A stretch of DNA of 24,915 nucleotides from Prorocentrum cordatum (lineage: Eukaryota > Sar > Dinophyceae > Prorocentrales > Prorocentraceae), in contig CAUYUJ010015748.1 in NCBI GenBank assembly GCA_963575745.1, positions 290,001 to 314,915 of the forward strand, in the 5' to 3' direction. The translations under genes and the position numbers were made by a program. Below, in pieces: positions 16,341 through 24,472 of this stretch (position 1 is the stretch's first letter; each line of letters begins with the position of its first letter). The notes beneath the pieces were generated by a model. That model made no database searches, was not told the origin of the DNA, and worked only from the letters and a program-made list of their open reading frames with translations.

Positions 16341-17373
16341 CACTGGCAGGTCCTAGCCGTAACCACAATCCCGAACCGACCCTCTCCCTCCTTCTCCTCC
16401 TCCTCCTCCCTTCCCTGCCTGCTTCCACTCTCTTCCGCCGCTTCCCCGTCCCCTGTGCCCGCGGCACGGCGCCACTCACGGCCCAAGAACGCCGGCGACG
16501 GCACCGCCGCGCACATCCGACGAAGACCGCAGCCTAAACTGAAGCCGAACAGAAAAAACACACACGCCCCCGACTGCGCGGGATCGGCATTTCTGGACGA
16601 GCAACAACTTCGCCGTAATTCTCGCTCCATGCCCAGAGGGGGCGCAAGGTTTTGCGTCCAGCGGCCCGCCGCGGCGACGAAAAACAATTCGTCGGTCCAT
16701 TTTTCGTCGGTCCACCCCACCCCGTTGAACGACGAGCAAAAATCGTCGTTTCATGTTTCGCCGCCGCTGTGCCCCCGAAGATGGAAAGGGCTATGAGGGC
16801 GCGGAACATGATCGAAACAACAGTTCCGACGAGGAATAATTATCTAACAGGGCACGGCGGCTGCAGTCCATCTGTCCGACTAGCACTGCTACCTGCCTGG
16901 GCGGATGCACGACGTGCACGATTATGAAAAGCAGCGCCCTACGAGGGCGGCCGAAACTCAAGCTCCAGACACAGGCGGTGACAGAAAAAACGGGGAGCGC
17001 AAGGAGGGCCGGGGAGGAGAGGAGGGGAGTAGAAAGGACGGTGTCGTGCTGCCGTCTGGCAATTCCTGAAATTTGCCAAATCACGGAGTAGCCGGTCACC
17101 CCTCTCTCGTCTGTGTGTCCTCTAAACTCTCGTGTGCTCCCCCAACCCCCTCCTCCTCCCTCCGCCCGTATCCCGCTCCTCGCCCGATCCGCCCCCTCCC
17201 TCCTGCCCCCCAAACGGGCTCGGAACCCCTAGAACCGCACGTCCCAAAAAGCAAGACGCACTGGCGATCACCAGCAAAGACGGGAAAGCAACGAAACCCG
17301 CGCGCACTGATACAGGCAGGCGAGTGCGCCCCGTGAGTTCCGCTGATGCGACCCCTCGCAGTAGATGGAGGAT
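16341..17373. other. No gene recognised
   Basis: Holds a pyrimidine-rich stretch (16376-16450), a short direct repeat TCGTCGGTCCA (near 16689 and 16704), a TGCACGACGTGCA hairpin (16906-16918) and a C-rich tract (17140-17215). Overlapping frames of about 90-240 codons occur on both strands. I see no conserved motif in any of them. Confidence 0.4.
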
Positions 17374-17484
17374 TCTTAAAGGGAGGCTGCTTCTTAGAGG
17401 GCGCTGGCCTTACATCTATAGACAAGGCCCGCGACTTCTAAGGAGCAGGGGTGCTCCTAAGAAGCCCTCCCCCCTCCCCCTAAG
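17374..17484. repeat. Compound stem-loop
   Basis: GGGAGGCTGCTTCTTAG (17381-17397) pairs with CTAAGAAGCCCTCCC (17457-17471). An outer CTTAAAGGGAGG can pair with CCCTCCCCCTAAG. Inside lies AGGAGCA-GGGG-TGCTCCT (17440-17457), which shares bases with the outer arm, and GGCCTT can pair with AAGGCC. It may be a structured RNA or a foldback element. Confidence 0.65.
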
Positions 17485-17844
17485 CCCTCCGCGCGTGGCC
17501 GGATGATTTCCATCGCGGATTTGCTCCTCGATGTCGGCAGACGGGGGACGTTTTCTGGCCCAGGGGCACTGACAAAAACACTGGCCTGGGACGACACACT
17601 GCCCGCGTCAGGCGTCGCTTACAAGGGAGGCGATAAACGGCGGGGGAAGAAATGTGCTCTTTTCGGGTTTCGGACCCCGAAGGCCCCTGTCCCTCCCGTA
17701 TCGCCGCCCCCATTACGCGAGGCTCAATCCCGGGACCGCGGCCTGCAGCAATCATCTCGGCGGATGCCAGGCCCCAAACCCTCCAACGTATGAAACAAAA
17801 TGCCATTGTCTGTCTCTGGAGGCCCTCGCTGGGCCCCGAAAATG
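17485..17844. other. No gene recognised
   Basis: Mixed-composition DNA leading into the TCC array. Its end (17793-17840, CTCTGGAGGCCCTCGCTGGG, then CCCCGAAAATGTCAA) may be a fragment of family A. Confidence 0.35.
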
Positions 17845-19029
17845 TCAACCTCTTCCTCCTCCGCCTCCTCCTCATCCTCCTTCACCCCCTCCCCCTCCTC
17901 CTCAGCCTTCTCCTCCTCCTCCTCCTCCCCCTCCCCCTCCTCCTCCTCCTCCTCCTCCTCCTCCTCCTCCTCTTCCTCCTTGTCCTCCTCCTCCTCCTCC
18001 TCCTCCTTTGTTCCTCCGCCTCCTTCCTCCTCCTCCTCCTCCTTCCTCCTCCTCCTCCTCCTCCTCCTCCTCCTCCTCCTCCTCTTATTCCTTCTTTATT
18101 ATCCTTATTCTCTCCGCCTCTTCCTCCTCCTCCTCCTCCTCCTCCTCCTCCTCCTCCTCCTCCTCCTCCTCCCCCTGCTGCTCCTCCTCCTCCTCTCCTC
18201 CTCCTCCTCCTCCTCCTCCTCCTCCTCTTTTTTCTTCTTATTATTATTAATTCCTCCCGCCTCTTCCTCCTCCTCCTCCTCCTCCTCCTCCTCCTCCTCC
18301 TCCTCCTCCCCCTGCGGCTCCTCCTCCTCCTCCCCTCCTCCTCCTCCCTCCTCCTCCTCGCCTCCTCCTTCCTCCCCCCTCCCCCTCCTTCCTCCTCCTC
18401 CTCCTCCTCCTCCTCCTCCTCCTCCTCTCCTCATGCTCCCCTCCCCGCCTCCCCCTCCCCGCGTCCCTCTCCTCCTCCTCCTCCTCCTCCTCTCCTCCTC
18501 CTCCTCCTCCTCCTCCTCCTCCTCCTCTCGTCGTACTCGTCGTCTCCGTCGTCCTCGTCCGTCCCTCGTCGCCTCGTCGTCCTCTCGTCCCTCGTCGTCT
18601 CGTCGTCACTCCGTCCCGTCCTCTGTCGTCCTCGCGTCCTCCGCGTCCTCGCGTCCTTCCAGTCCGTCCTCGTCGTCCTCGTCGTCCCTCGTCGTCCTCG
18701 TCGTCCTCGCATCCGTCCTCGTCGTCCTCGTCGTCCTCGTCGTCCTCTCGTCGTCCTCGTCGTCCCTCCTCTCCTCCTCCTCCCCTCCTCCTCCTCCTCC
18801 TCGTCCTCATTGGTCCTCTCCTCCTCCTCCTCCTCCTTTTCCTCCTCCTCCCCTCCTCCTCCTCCTCCTCCTCCTCCTGCACCTCCTCCCTCCTCCTCCT
18901 CCTCCTCCTCCTCCTCCTCTTCCTCCTCCTCTCTCCACCTCCTCCTCCTCTCCTCCTCCTCCTCCGCCCCCTGCCTCGTCTTCCTCCTCCTCCTCCATCT
19001 CCTCCTCCTCCTCCTCTTCCTCCTCCTCG
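17845..19029 (+). repeat. TCC/CTC triplet array, ~1.2 kb
   Basis: Pyrimidine-rich TCC repeats with short interruptions (CCCTGCTGC, TTTTTTCTTCTTATTATTA). At 18530-18760 there is a distinct sub-block of TCGTCCTCGTCG-type repeats. Frames of 475 and 431 codons (Ser, Pro, Leu, Arg) cross it on plus, with Glu/Gly/Arg frames on minus, purely from composition. Such tracts form triplex DNA and are prone to length change and assembly error. Confidence 0.97.
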
Positions 19030-19094
19030 GGGGGGAGAAATTGGAGAATGGTCTCAGAGCCCCGAGGACCCCGCATTGAAAAAGTCAAGACGTG

Positions 19095-19255
19095 ATGTCC
19101 AGAGATCCGAACTCTCCACGTTTTCGAGACACGGGCCCCCGCCCTCTCGACCGCTTCCCCAGGACTGGTCTTTCATCCCGAGTTGTTTTGGCACGGTCCC
19201 GAGGCCCGGCGAGGGCTCCGAGGGGCCGCAAACGATGAAACACCTCCGTCTCGAT
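19095..19255 (-). repeat. Dispersed repeat family A, copy 5
   Basis: The reverse complement has CATCGAGACGGAGGTG, CGGCCCCTCGGAGCCCTCGC, CGGGCCTCGGGACCGTGC, CAACTCGGGATGAAAGACCA, GTCCTGGGGAAGCGGTCGAG and GGCCCGTGTCTCGAAAACGT, matching the best copy along its full length. Confidence 0.8.
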
Positions 19256-19795
19256 GTGTCCCTGGTTAGCCTTGCGTAAAGGGTGCCTCGGGGGGGTACT
19301 TTGCCCGTTGCTCGGAGGTTCCCAGGGTTTCCCAGGATCCAAAGCCCCGTTGCCTCCTATCATTACGTTGCCCGTTTATCGGAGGTTCCTCGGGTTTCCA
19401 GGGTTCCTCGGGTTCCCCGCCCCCCGGCGCCTCGTATTCTTACTGCGCCGAGCAATGCAAAGCAGTGCAAAGCAATGCCAAGCAGTGCCAAGCACTGCGC
19501 CCAGGCAACAGCAAGCTTTCCCACGATAGGGGTCGCGCCGGGTTCATGTTATCGAGACGCCAGATGCATGGGAGGCCTGGGGGGGCTGCAGAGGGGGGGG
19601 GGGTGCAAATCAGCTCACGCGGCTGGCTTCCTGGACTGGCACAGATCAGCTCGCGCGGGAGGCGCGCGGCCACGCACCAAGGAGGGCGCCCGCCGAGCTG
19701 GCCGAAAACAGCTGCGTGCAGCAGCCGGACATCTGACCTCGATCCTGTTTCTGCGTTTGTTGTTCCATCGCGGCTTGCTAGACCCAGTCATCTGA
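19256..19795. repeat. Small local repeats, no gene
   Basis: TTGCCCGTTGCTCGGAGGTT (near 19303) recurs as TTGCCCGTTTATCGGAGGTT (near 19369) with GGGTTTCC steps after each. Five exact 10-base steps of AGCARTGCMA type fill 19451-19500. CAAATCAGCTCACGCGGCTG (near 19607) recurs as CAGATCAGCTCGCGCGGGAG (near 19640). No protein domain is recognised. Confidence 0.7.
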
Positions 19796-19870
19796 CGTCT
19801 CGGAAAATCGAGACGGAGGTTGCTCATAGCTTTCGGCCTCTCGGGGCCCTTCCTTGGCCTCGCGAGGATG
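19796..19870 (+). repeat. Dispersed repeat family A, copy 6 (truncated)
   Basis: GAAAATCGAGACGGAGGTTG, CTCATAGCTTTCGGCCTCTC and GGGGCCCTTCCTTGGCCTCG match the 5' half of the best copy. The match stops there. Confidence 0.7.
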
Positions 19871-20180
19871 TTAGGGAGCGCTGGGTCTTCGGATCATTAA
19901 CACTCCGCCGCCGTTCGGAGCAATTCGGGCAGCCCCGAAAGCCTCTCGGCGAGGGCGCAGCCGCTGGAAAGTACCCCCAGGCTGGACACCCGCCGAGAAC
20001 CGACCGAAACGCCCGACCCGAATTCACTTCCCCCTGAGCTGATCCCCCCAACACATTCCCCCCTGAGCCTATCCCATCCCCCCTGGGCCTATCCCCCCAT
20101 TTCCCTACCCCCCCCTTGTGTCGGAGAACTCCCCTGCTGAGCCAGTCACCCCCTTTGGCTCCCAGGGTATTCCCCCCCCC
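19871..20180. other. Unassigned, C-rich steps at 20030-20115
   Basis: ATTCCCCCCTGAGCCTATCC-type steps repeat loosely at 20030-20115. No gene is seen. Confidence 0.45.
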
Positions 20181-20450
20181 GTGTCGCTCGACCCGAGGGA
20201 TCCCATCGGATGAACCGCTCCGCCCTGGACCCCTCGCGGGGTCAAAACGGACCAGGTTTTCGAGCCGCGTCCAGCCCTAGATATTCGACGCTCCAGCCAA
20301 AAAAATGATCGGGCGGTCGTAGGCTGACTTCGGCCTACGGGGGCCCTCGCCGGGCCCCGGAACAATCAAATAATGATTCAGGGCGAAAAACCGGCCCCAG
20401 GGGAGTCCAGACCTCCGGGGCCCACGCATCAAAAAAATTGGAGCAACCGG
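20181..20450 (+). repeat. Mosaic: CCCCCGTGTCG repeat, family B copy 4, family A copy 7
   Basis: Bases 20177-20225 (CCGTGTCGCTCGACCCGAGG, GAACCGCTCCGCCC) recur at 20870-20923 (CCGTGTCGTTCGGCTCGAGA, GAACCGCTCCGCCC). Bases 20222-20277 are family B (GACCAGGTTTTCGAGCCGCG, TCCAGCC). Bases 20280-20450 are family A (CTTCGGCCTACGGGGGCCCT, CGCCGGGCCCCGG, TTCAGGGCGAAAAACCGGCC, CCAGGGGAG, CGGGGCCCACGCATC). Confidence 0.7.
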
Positions 20451-20496
20451 GGCCGTGTTGACGAAAGGTCCCCTGCCGCCCCCCCAGTCCGGCTGG

Positions 20497-20720
20497 CCGG
20501 AACCAATGCTAGGCCACCTCAGGCTCCCAGCCGGCTCCAATCAGGGTGCACCCTGACTTCGGATCCGCCGTGCTTTCATTGAGTTTCCGACGTCCATTTG
20601 CGACGTCGCCCACAGTACGGCGGATCCCAAATCAGGGTATATCCCTTCCCGTCGTCTGGCCCGGGAGGTCTCAGCGGAGGAACGAGTGCTGGGTCATCTC
20701 AGGCCCTGAATTGTTTCCGA
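20497..20720. repeat. Local duplication with inverted GGATCCGCCGT pair
   Basis: GGAACCAATGCTAGGCCACC (20499) recurs as GGAACGAGTGCTGGGTCATC (near 20679), each followed by TCAGGC. GGATCCGCCGT (20560-20570) and ACGGCGGATCC (20617-20627) are a perfect 11-bp inverted pair. CAGGGTGCACCCTG at 20542-20555 is a palindrome. Confidence 0.65.
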
Positions 20721-20744
20721 TATGAGGGTGGATCCCCAGACCCC

Positions 20745-20830
20745 CGACGGCAGATTTTCTTCATTGCGAATCTCGACCCATTCCTCGGGACTGGCTTTTC
20801 ATCCTGAATCGTTGTTTGACGGACCAGCCG
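20745..20830 (-). repeat. Dispersed repeat family A, copy 8 (partial)
   Basis: The reverse complement reads GTCAAACAACGATTCAGGAT, GAAAAGCCAGTCCCGAGGAA and TGGGTCGAGATTCGC, matching the 3' half of the best copy. Confidence 0.7.
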
Positions 20831-20924
20831 TCGTTTCTTTTTTGGTTCACGACCCGAGGGGGTCTGGGTCCCCCCGTGTCGTTCGGCTCGAGAGGTCCCA
20901 ACGGAGGAACCGCTCCGCCCCCGG

Positions 20925-21060
20925 GCGAAGCAGGGCGGCGTCACACTCGAAGAGGCGCGGGCCGCACGCCAGAGGCGGCCGCTGCGCAGGAGCGGCCTCC
21001 GGGGAAGCCGCGCGGCCTGCCCACCGCGGCGCGCGCGGCGCCAGCGGCGGCCCGCGTGCT
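20925..21060. other. Very GC-rich block, coding status unclear
   Basis: Local GC peak with open frames on both strands. On plus, EEARAARQRRPLRRSG has an exon-like look but also the Arg/Ala/Gly bias any GC-rich DNA would give. No domain is recognised. Confidence 0.25.
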
Positions 21061-21159
21061 TGGCCCATGCGGCGAGGTTCGATGATGATCATGGTGATGA
21101 TGGTGGTGGTGATGGTGATGGCAATCGGCCGGTCCGGCGTGTGGGTTTAAGAAGTCTCA

Positions 21160-21196
21160 GCTGAAGCAGAGCTTCAGCATGAGCTTTAGCTCTGCT
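21160..21196. repeat. Two overlapping, mutually exclusive hairpins
   Basis: GCTGAAGC-AGA-GCTTCAGC (21160-21178) is a perfect 8-bp stem. AGCAGAGCT (21165-21173) can instead pair with AGCTCTGCT (21188-21196), a perfect 9-bp stem. The two share bases 21165-21173. Confidence 0.75.
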
Positions 21197-21197
21197 T

Positions 21198-21845
21198 GGG
21201 AGGGGGGGGGACCTCATTAACTGACGAATTCAGTGCTCGGCACCTCCCCCACCCCCTGCCAGCCCCCCCGCCCCTCGACTGCTTCCCCCCCCCCCCCCCC
21301 CGGAGTTTGCTCTGCAAGGGTTAAGGCAGGAGAGGGGGGGGGGGGGCGCTCTGCAAGGCGGGGGGGCTGCAAATGGGGGGGGCGCCCTCTCAGGCAGAAG
21401 CGGAAGCTGCAGGGAACGGCGGGAGGGTCCGCTTTGCAGATGGGCGCTCTGCAAGGGGAGAGGGGGGGGGGACAGGAGAGAGGCGTGGGTGGGGGACAGG
21501 AAGAGGTGGAGAGAGGGGAGGGGGTCAGAGAGAGAGGGGGGGTGGAGAGGAGAGGGGGGGAGGGGACTGGAGATGGGGGGAGGGGGACAGAAGAGGGGAG
21601 GGGGACAGGAGATGAGGGGGGGGGGGGATGTTAGGAGGGGGGGGAACTGGAGAGAGGGCGGAGGATCAGGAGGTCTGGGGAGGGAAGAGGGGGGGTGTGG
21701 ACAGGAGATGGTGGGGGGACAGGAGAGAGGGGTGGGGGGGGGACAGGAGAGAGGGAGGGGGGGGGGGGGAAGGAGAGAGGGGCGGGGAGCAGGAGAGGGG
21801 GGGGGGGACCGGATGAGAGGAGGGGGGGGTGGGGGAGGGGAGCTG
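21198..21845 (+). repeat. G-rich GGGGGAGAGG low-complexity region
   Basis: Long G-runs with GA spacers on plus, such as GGGGGACAGGAGAGAGG repeated near 21470, 21718 and 21740, with C-runs at 21243-21300. Many places have four closely spaced G-runs and could form G-quadruplexes. The Gly/Glu/Arg frames are composition artefacts. Confidence 0.9.
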
Positions 21846-21991
21846 GATCATCACCATCTCCATCTTCATATCTCCATCACCATCACCACATCGTCACTAC
21901 CACATCATCAATCATCCTCATCATCCTCCTCGTTCATCGTCATCGTCCACTTGCATCGTTCATCGTATTTCATCATCATCATCATCTTCAT

Positions 21992-22067
<76 letters not shown>
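21846..22067 (+). repeat. ATC/CAT triplet array
   Basis: TCATCACCATC-type sequence grades into an almost pure CAT repeat at 21970-22067. Frames give poly-His, poly-Ile or poly-Ser on plus and poly-Met or poly-Asp on minus. They are not genes. Confidence 0.95.
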
Positions 22068-22068
<1 letters not shown>

Positions 22069-22110
22069 GGAGCGCCCCGGATCGGCGGCACTGGCCAGAG
22101 GCCACTGTAA

Positions 22111-22217
22111 TATGATGATGGTGGTGATGATGGTGGTGATGGTGGTGGTGATGATGATAATGGTGATGATGATGGTGATTCTGATGATGAGGATGATGCC
22201 AATGATAATGACAATGG
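22111..22217 (+). repeat. GAT/GGT triplet array
   Basis: ATGATGATGGTGGTGATGAT-type repeats face the CAT array at 21846-22067 across a 44-base GC-rich core (22068-22111) holding CCGGAGCGCCCCGG and TGGCCAGAGGCCA hairpins. Similar GAT DNA lies at 21081-21121. Confidence 0.9.
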
Positions 22218-22470
22218 TCCGCCGGCCCACTTGCGGGGCCATCAGACTGCGAGGCTCAGGTTTCTGCTCCCGGCACCAGTTCCAATTTCCAATGTTAAAA
22301 TCTTGTTTGTTGCTTCTTACTGTAAATTGTTACTGTCTGCGCGAGGGGGGGGGAGGGGGGGCGAAAACCGCCTGGTTAGCGTACCCTGATCACATATTCA
22401 TAATCTATGTGGTGCACTGGGACACGTACAAATACTTGAGATTCGTGCTCCCGACGCGATATTCCCTTGC
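22218..22470. other. No gene recognised
   Basis: Short, lower-GC unique-looking sequence. No motif is recognised. Confidence 0.4.
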
Positions 22471-22812
22471 AAATTGCGCTGTATTCGCGCCCCCGAGGCA
22501 AGCCAAGATCCCTCGCAAGACTACACCATGCTGACGCTCCTGAAGCCACGATCCCCTGAAGATTACACCACGTTCTCGCCTCTGGGGCCACGATCCACCG
22601 TAAATTACGCCAAGGTCGCGCTCCCGAGGCTACGACCCTTAGTAAATTTGACAAAATTCGCGCCCCCGAGGCCACGATCTCCCCTACATTACACCACATT
22701 CGCGCCCCCGAGGCCACGATCCCGTGCACATTACGCCATAATCGTGCCTCCGAAGCCACGACCCTTTGTAAATCGCACCAAATTCGCGCCCCCGAGGCCG
22801 CGATCTCCTATA
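22471..22812. repeat. 42-bp tandem array, about 8 units
   Basis: CGCGCCCCCGAGGCCACGAT and its variants recur at 42-bp steps (for example 22659, 22701, 22743 and 22785), with AAATTACACCACATT-type linkers. As 42 is a multiple of three, both strands keep a 14-residue repeat in frame: TFAPPRPRSPLHYT on plus and GIVASGARMWCNVG-like on minus. No start codon context or domain supports either as a gene. Confidence 0.92.
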
Positions 22813-24180
22813 ACAGGCCCCAAGAGGCGCCCAAGACCCGCCAAAGAGACATCCAAGAAACCCAAAACATACCCCACGAGGCCCCAAGAGGCCCCCGAGC
22901 GGCGCCCAAACCGTCTCCAAGAGGCCCCCGAAGAGGCTCCCCACGACACTCCAACACATATACAAGAGGCCTCAGACCCACAACCCGGGCCCTGTGGCGG
23001 GATGGGCCGAAGGCCACTAGGATCCGCCGCCCCCTGTTGATTCATCACAGCGGTGCCTGGCGTGCTGAACCCTCTCGGTTTTGGTTTTGACTCTTTTCCA
23101 AAAGAACTCCTCCTGGGGCTTCGGCCCGTCCCGCCGGCCACCCGGGAAAGGACCTCAATTGCACAATGTGTCCTCCAAGACTGCCCAAGATGGCGCCAAG
23201 ATGGCCACGTTGGCCCAAGATGGCCTCCAAGATGGCCTCCAAGATGGCCTCCAAGTTCGCCCAAGATGGTCCAAGACGGCCTCCAAGACGGCCCAAGAGA
23301 GTCCAAGACGGCCCAAGAGGCCCCCCAGAGGCCTCCAAGACGGCCCAAGAGGCCTCCAAGAGGTTCGCTTCTTCTCGGCTTTCCGACGACCCAAGACGAC
23401 CCAACAGGCTTCCATGATCGCCCCCACAGCGCCCAAGAGGCCTCCAAGATGGCCTCAGGACTGCCCAGGAGGCCCCCAAGACGGCCCCAAACGGGCACAA
23501 AGACGACCAAAGAGGCCTCCAAGACGCCCAAGATGGCCTCCAAGATGGCCCTGGAGCACCCCGAGAGAGCCCCAAGTCGGCCCAGAAAGGCCCCCCAAAC
23601 GGCTTCCGACGGCGTCAGACGGGCCATGAGCCCATCAAGATGGCCGAAGTTGGCTCGAAGCTGGCCCAAGTCGGCCCAAGAGGCCTCCAAGAGGGTCTCC
23701 AGGAAGGCCAGGCCCCAAGACGGCCCCTAGAGGCCCCCAAGACGGCCCAGGAGGCTTTTAAGACGCCCAAGATGGCCTCTAAGACGGCCCTGGAGCACCC
23801 CAAGAAGGCCCCCAGTCGGCTCAGAGAGGATTCCCAAACGGCTTCCGACGGCATCGGACGGGCCAGGGGCCCACCAAGACGGCCGAAGATGGCAGTAAGA
23901 TTGCCCAAGACGGCTAAAGATGCCTCCAAGAGGGCCTCCATTCAGTTTTTGGCATTTGCTGTTTTTCTGCCATCTGGCGGCCCGAGACGGCCCAAAAGCT
24001 CCCAAAGATCGCCCAAGAGGCCCAAGACTGCCCCAACAGGCTCTCAAGACAGCCCAAGAGGGCTCCAATACGCTCCAGATGGCCTCCAAGACGGCCCAAG
24101 CTGGCCTCCAACACGTCCTCCAAGAAGGCCCGAAAGGGTGATAATGGCCTCCAGGCGGCCAAGATGACCTTCAAGATGCC
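22813..24180. repeat. Degenerate GCCTCCAAGAYGGCCCAAGAG array
   Basis: About 1.2 kb of loosely repeated 10-21-bp steps: CCAAGATGGCCTCCAAGATG, GGCCCAAGAGGCCTCCAAGA. On minus it reads LGGLLGRLGASWAVLEA-type Leu/Gly/Trp/Ala-rich peptides in frames of 319 and 108 codons. A second-order duplication puts AAGACGCCCAAGATGGCC and about 130 following bases at both 23521 and 23760. The same repeat in the other orientation is at 11146-11300. Frame shifts between duplicates argue against a conserved protein. Confidence 0.88.
22984..23146. mobile_element. Possible MITE-like insertion with ~30-bp terminal inverted repeats
   Basis: Non-array sequence interrupts the CCAAGA array here. Its left end (CCCGGGCCCTGTGGCGGG, then ATGGGCCGAAGGCC) is the imperfect reverse complement of its right end (GGCTTCGGCCCGTCCCGCC, then GGCCACCCGGG). 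Interior about 100 bp, no ORF of note. No flanking target-site duplication was found, so it may instead be a foldback repeat. Confidence 0.45.
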
Positions 24181-24184
24181 CACA

Positions 24185-24221
24185 TGTTCCCCGAAGGCTT
24201 TTCAAAACGATTCGGGGAACA
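24185..24221. repeat. Stem-loop at the end of the CCAAGA array
   Basis: TGTTCCCCGAA (24185-24195) and TTCGGGGAACA (24211-24221) form a perfect 11-bp stem with a 15-base AT-rich loop. They are flanked by CACA and CATG. It lies immediately after the last recognisable array unit. No T-run follows, and nothing marks it as a terminator. Confidence 0.8.
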
Positions 24222-24472
24222 CATGGTCCGATAGCTTGGCAGGCGTGGCCTCAAAGTTCGGCCACATGGGCGCTTCCAAAAAAGCAGGGGGCGGCGGTGA
24301 TTCGCCGTAGGCGTCTTCGATAACGCCAACGTTTCAATATGCGCTGATGACTCCTATCCGCCCCCGCGTGCTGTTCCCAGATGCGCCAAGGCAGCGCCGA
24401 GACGCACCGACGCGACTCTGCTACATCCCATTCTGATAGAGAGGGGGCCGGCGGCAGGGGGCGAAGCCCTTC
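24222..24472. other. No gene recognised
   Basis: Unique-looking sequence with small hairpins (CGGCGGTGATTCGCCG at 24290-24305). Nothing coding is seen. Confidence 0.4.

Noticed and set aside
16301-16720. 139-codon minus frame with an acidic run
   Set aside because: Glu-rich part is a pyrimidine/purine tract; the rest has no recognisable motif and overlaps equally long frames on the other strand.
17652-19095. 475- and 431-codon frames through the TCC array
   Set aside because: Pure triplet-repeat composition on both strands; homopolymer runs without any conserved block.
21905-22115. Poly-Met, poly-Asp and poly-His frames in the CAT array
   Set aside because: They are the six-frame reading of a trinucleotide repeat.
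22731-23690. 319-codon Leu/Gly/Trp-rich minus frame
   Set aside because: It follows a degenerate tandem repeat, and the internal 239-bp duplication does not preserve frame.
24185-24221. Stem-loop as an intrinsic terminator
   Set aside because: No T-run follows, and the genome is eukaryotic.
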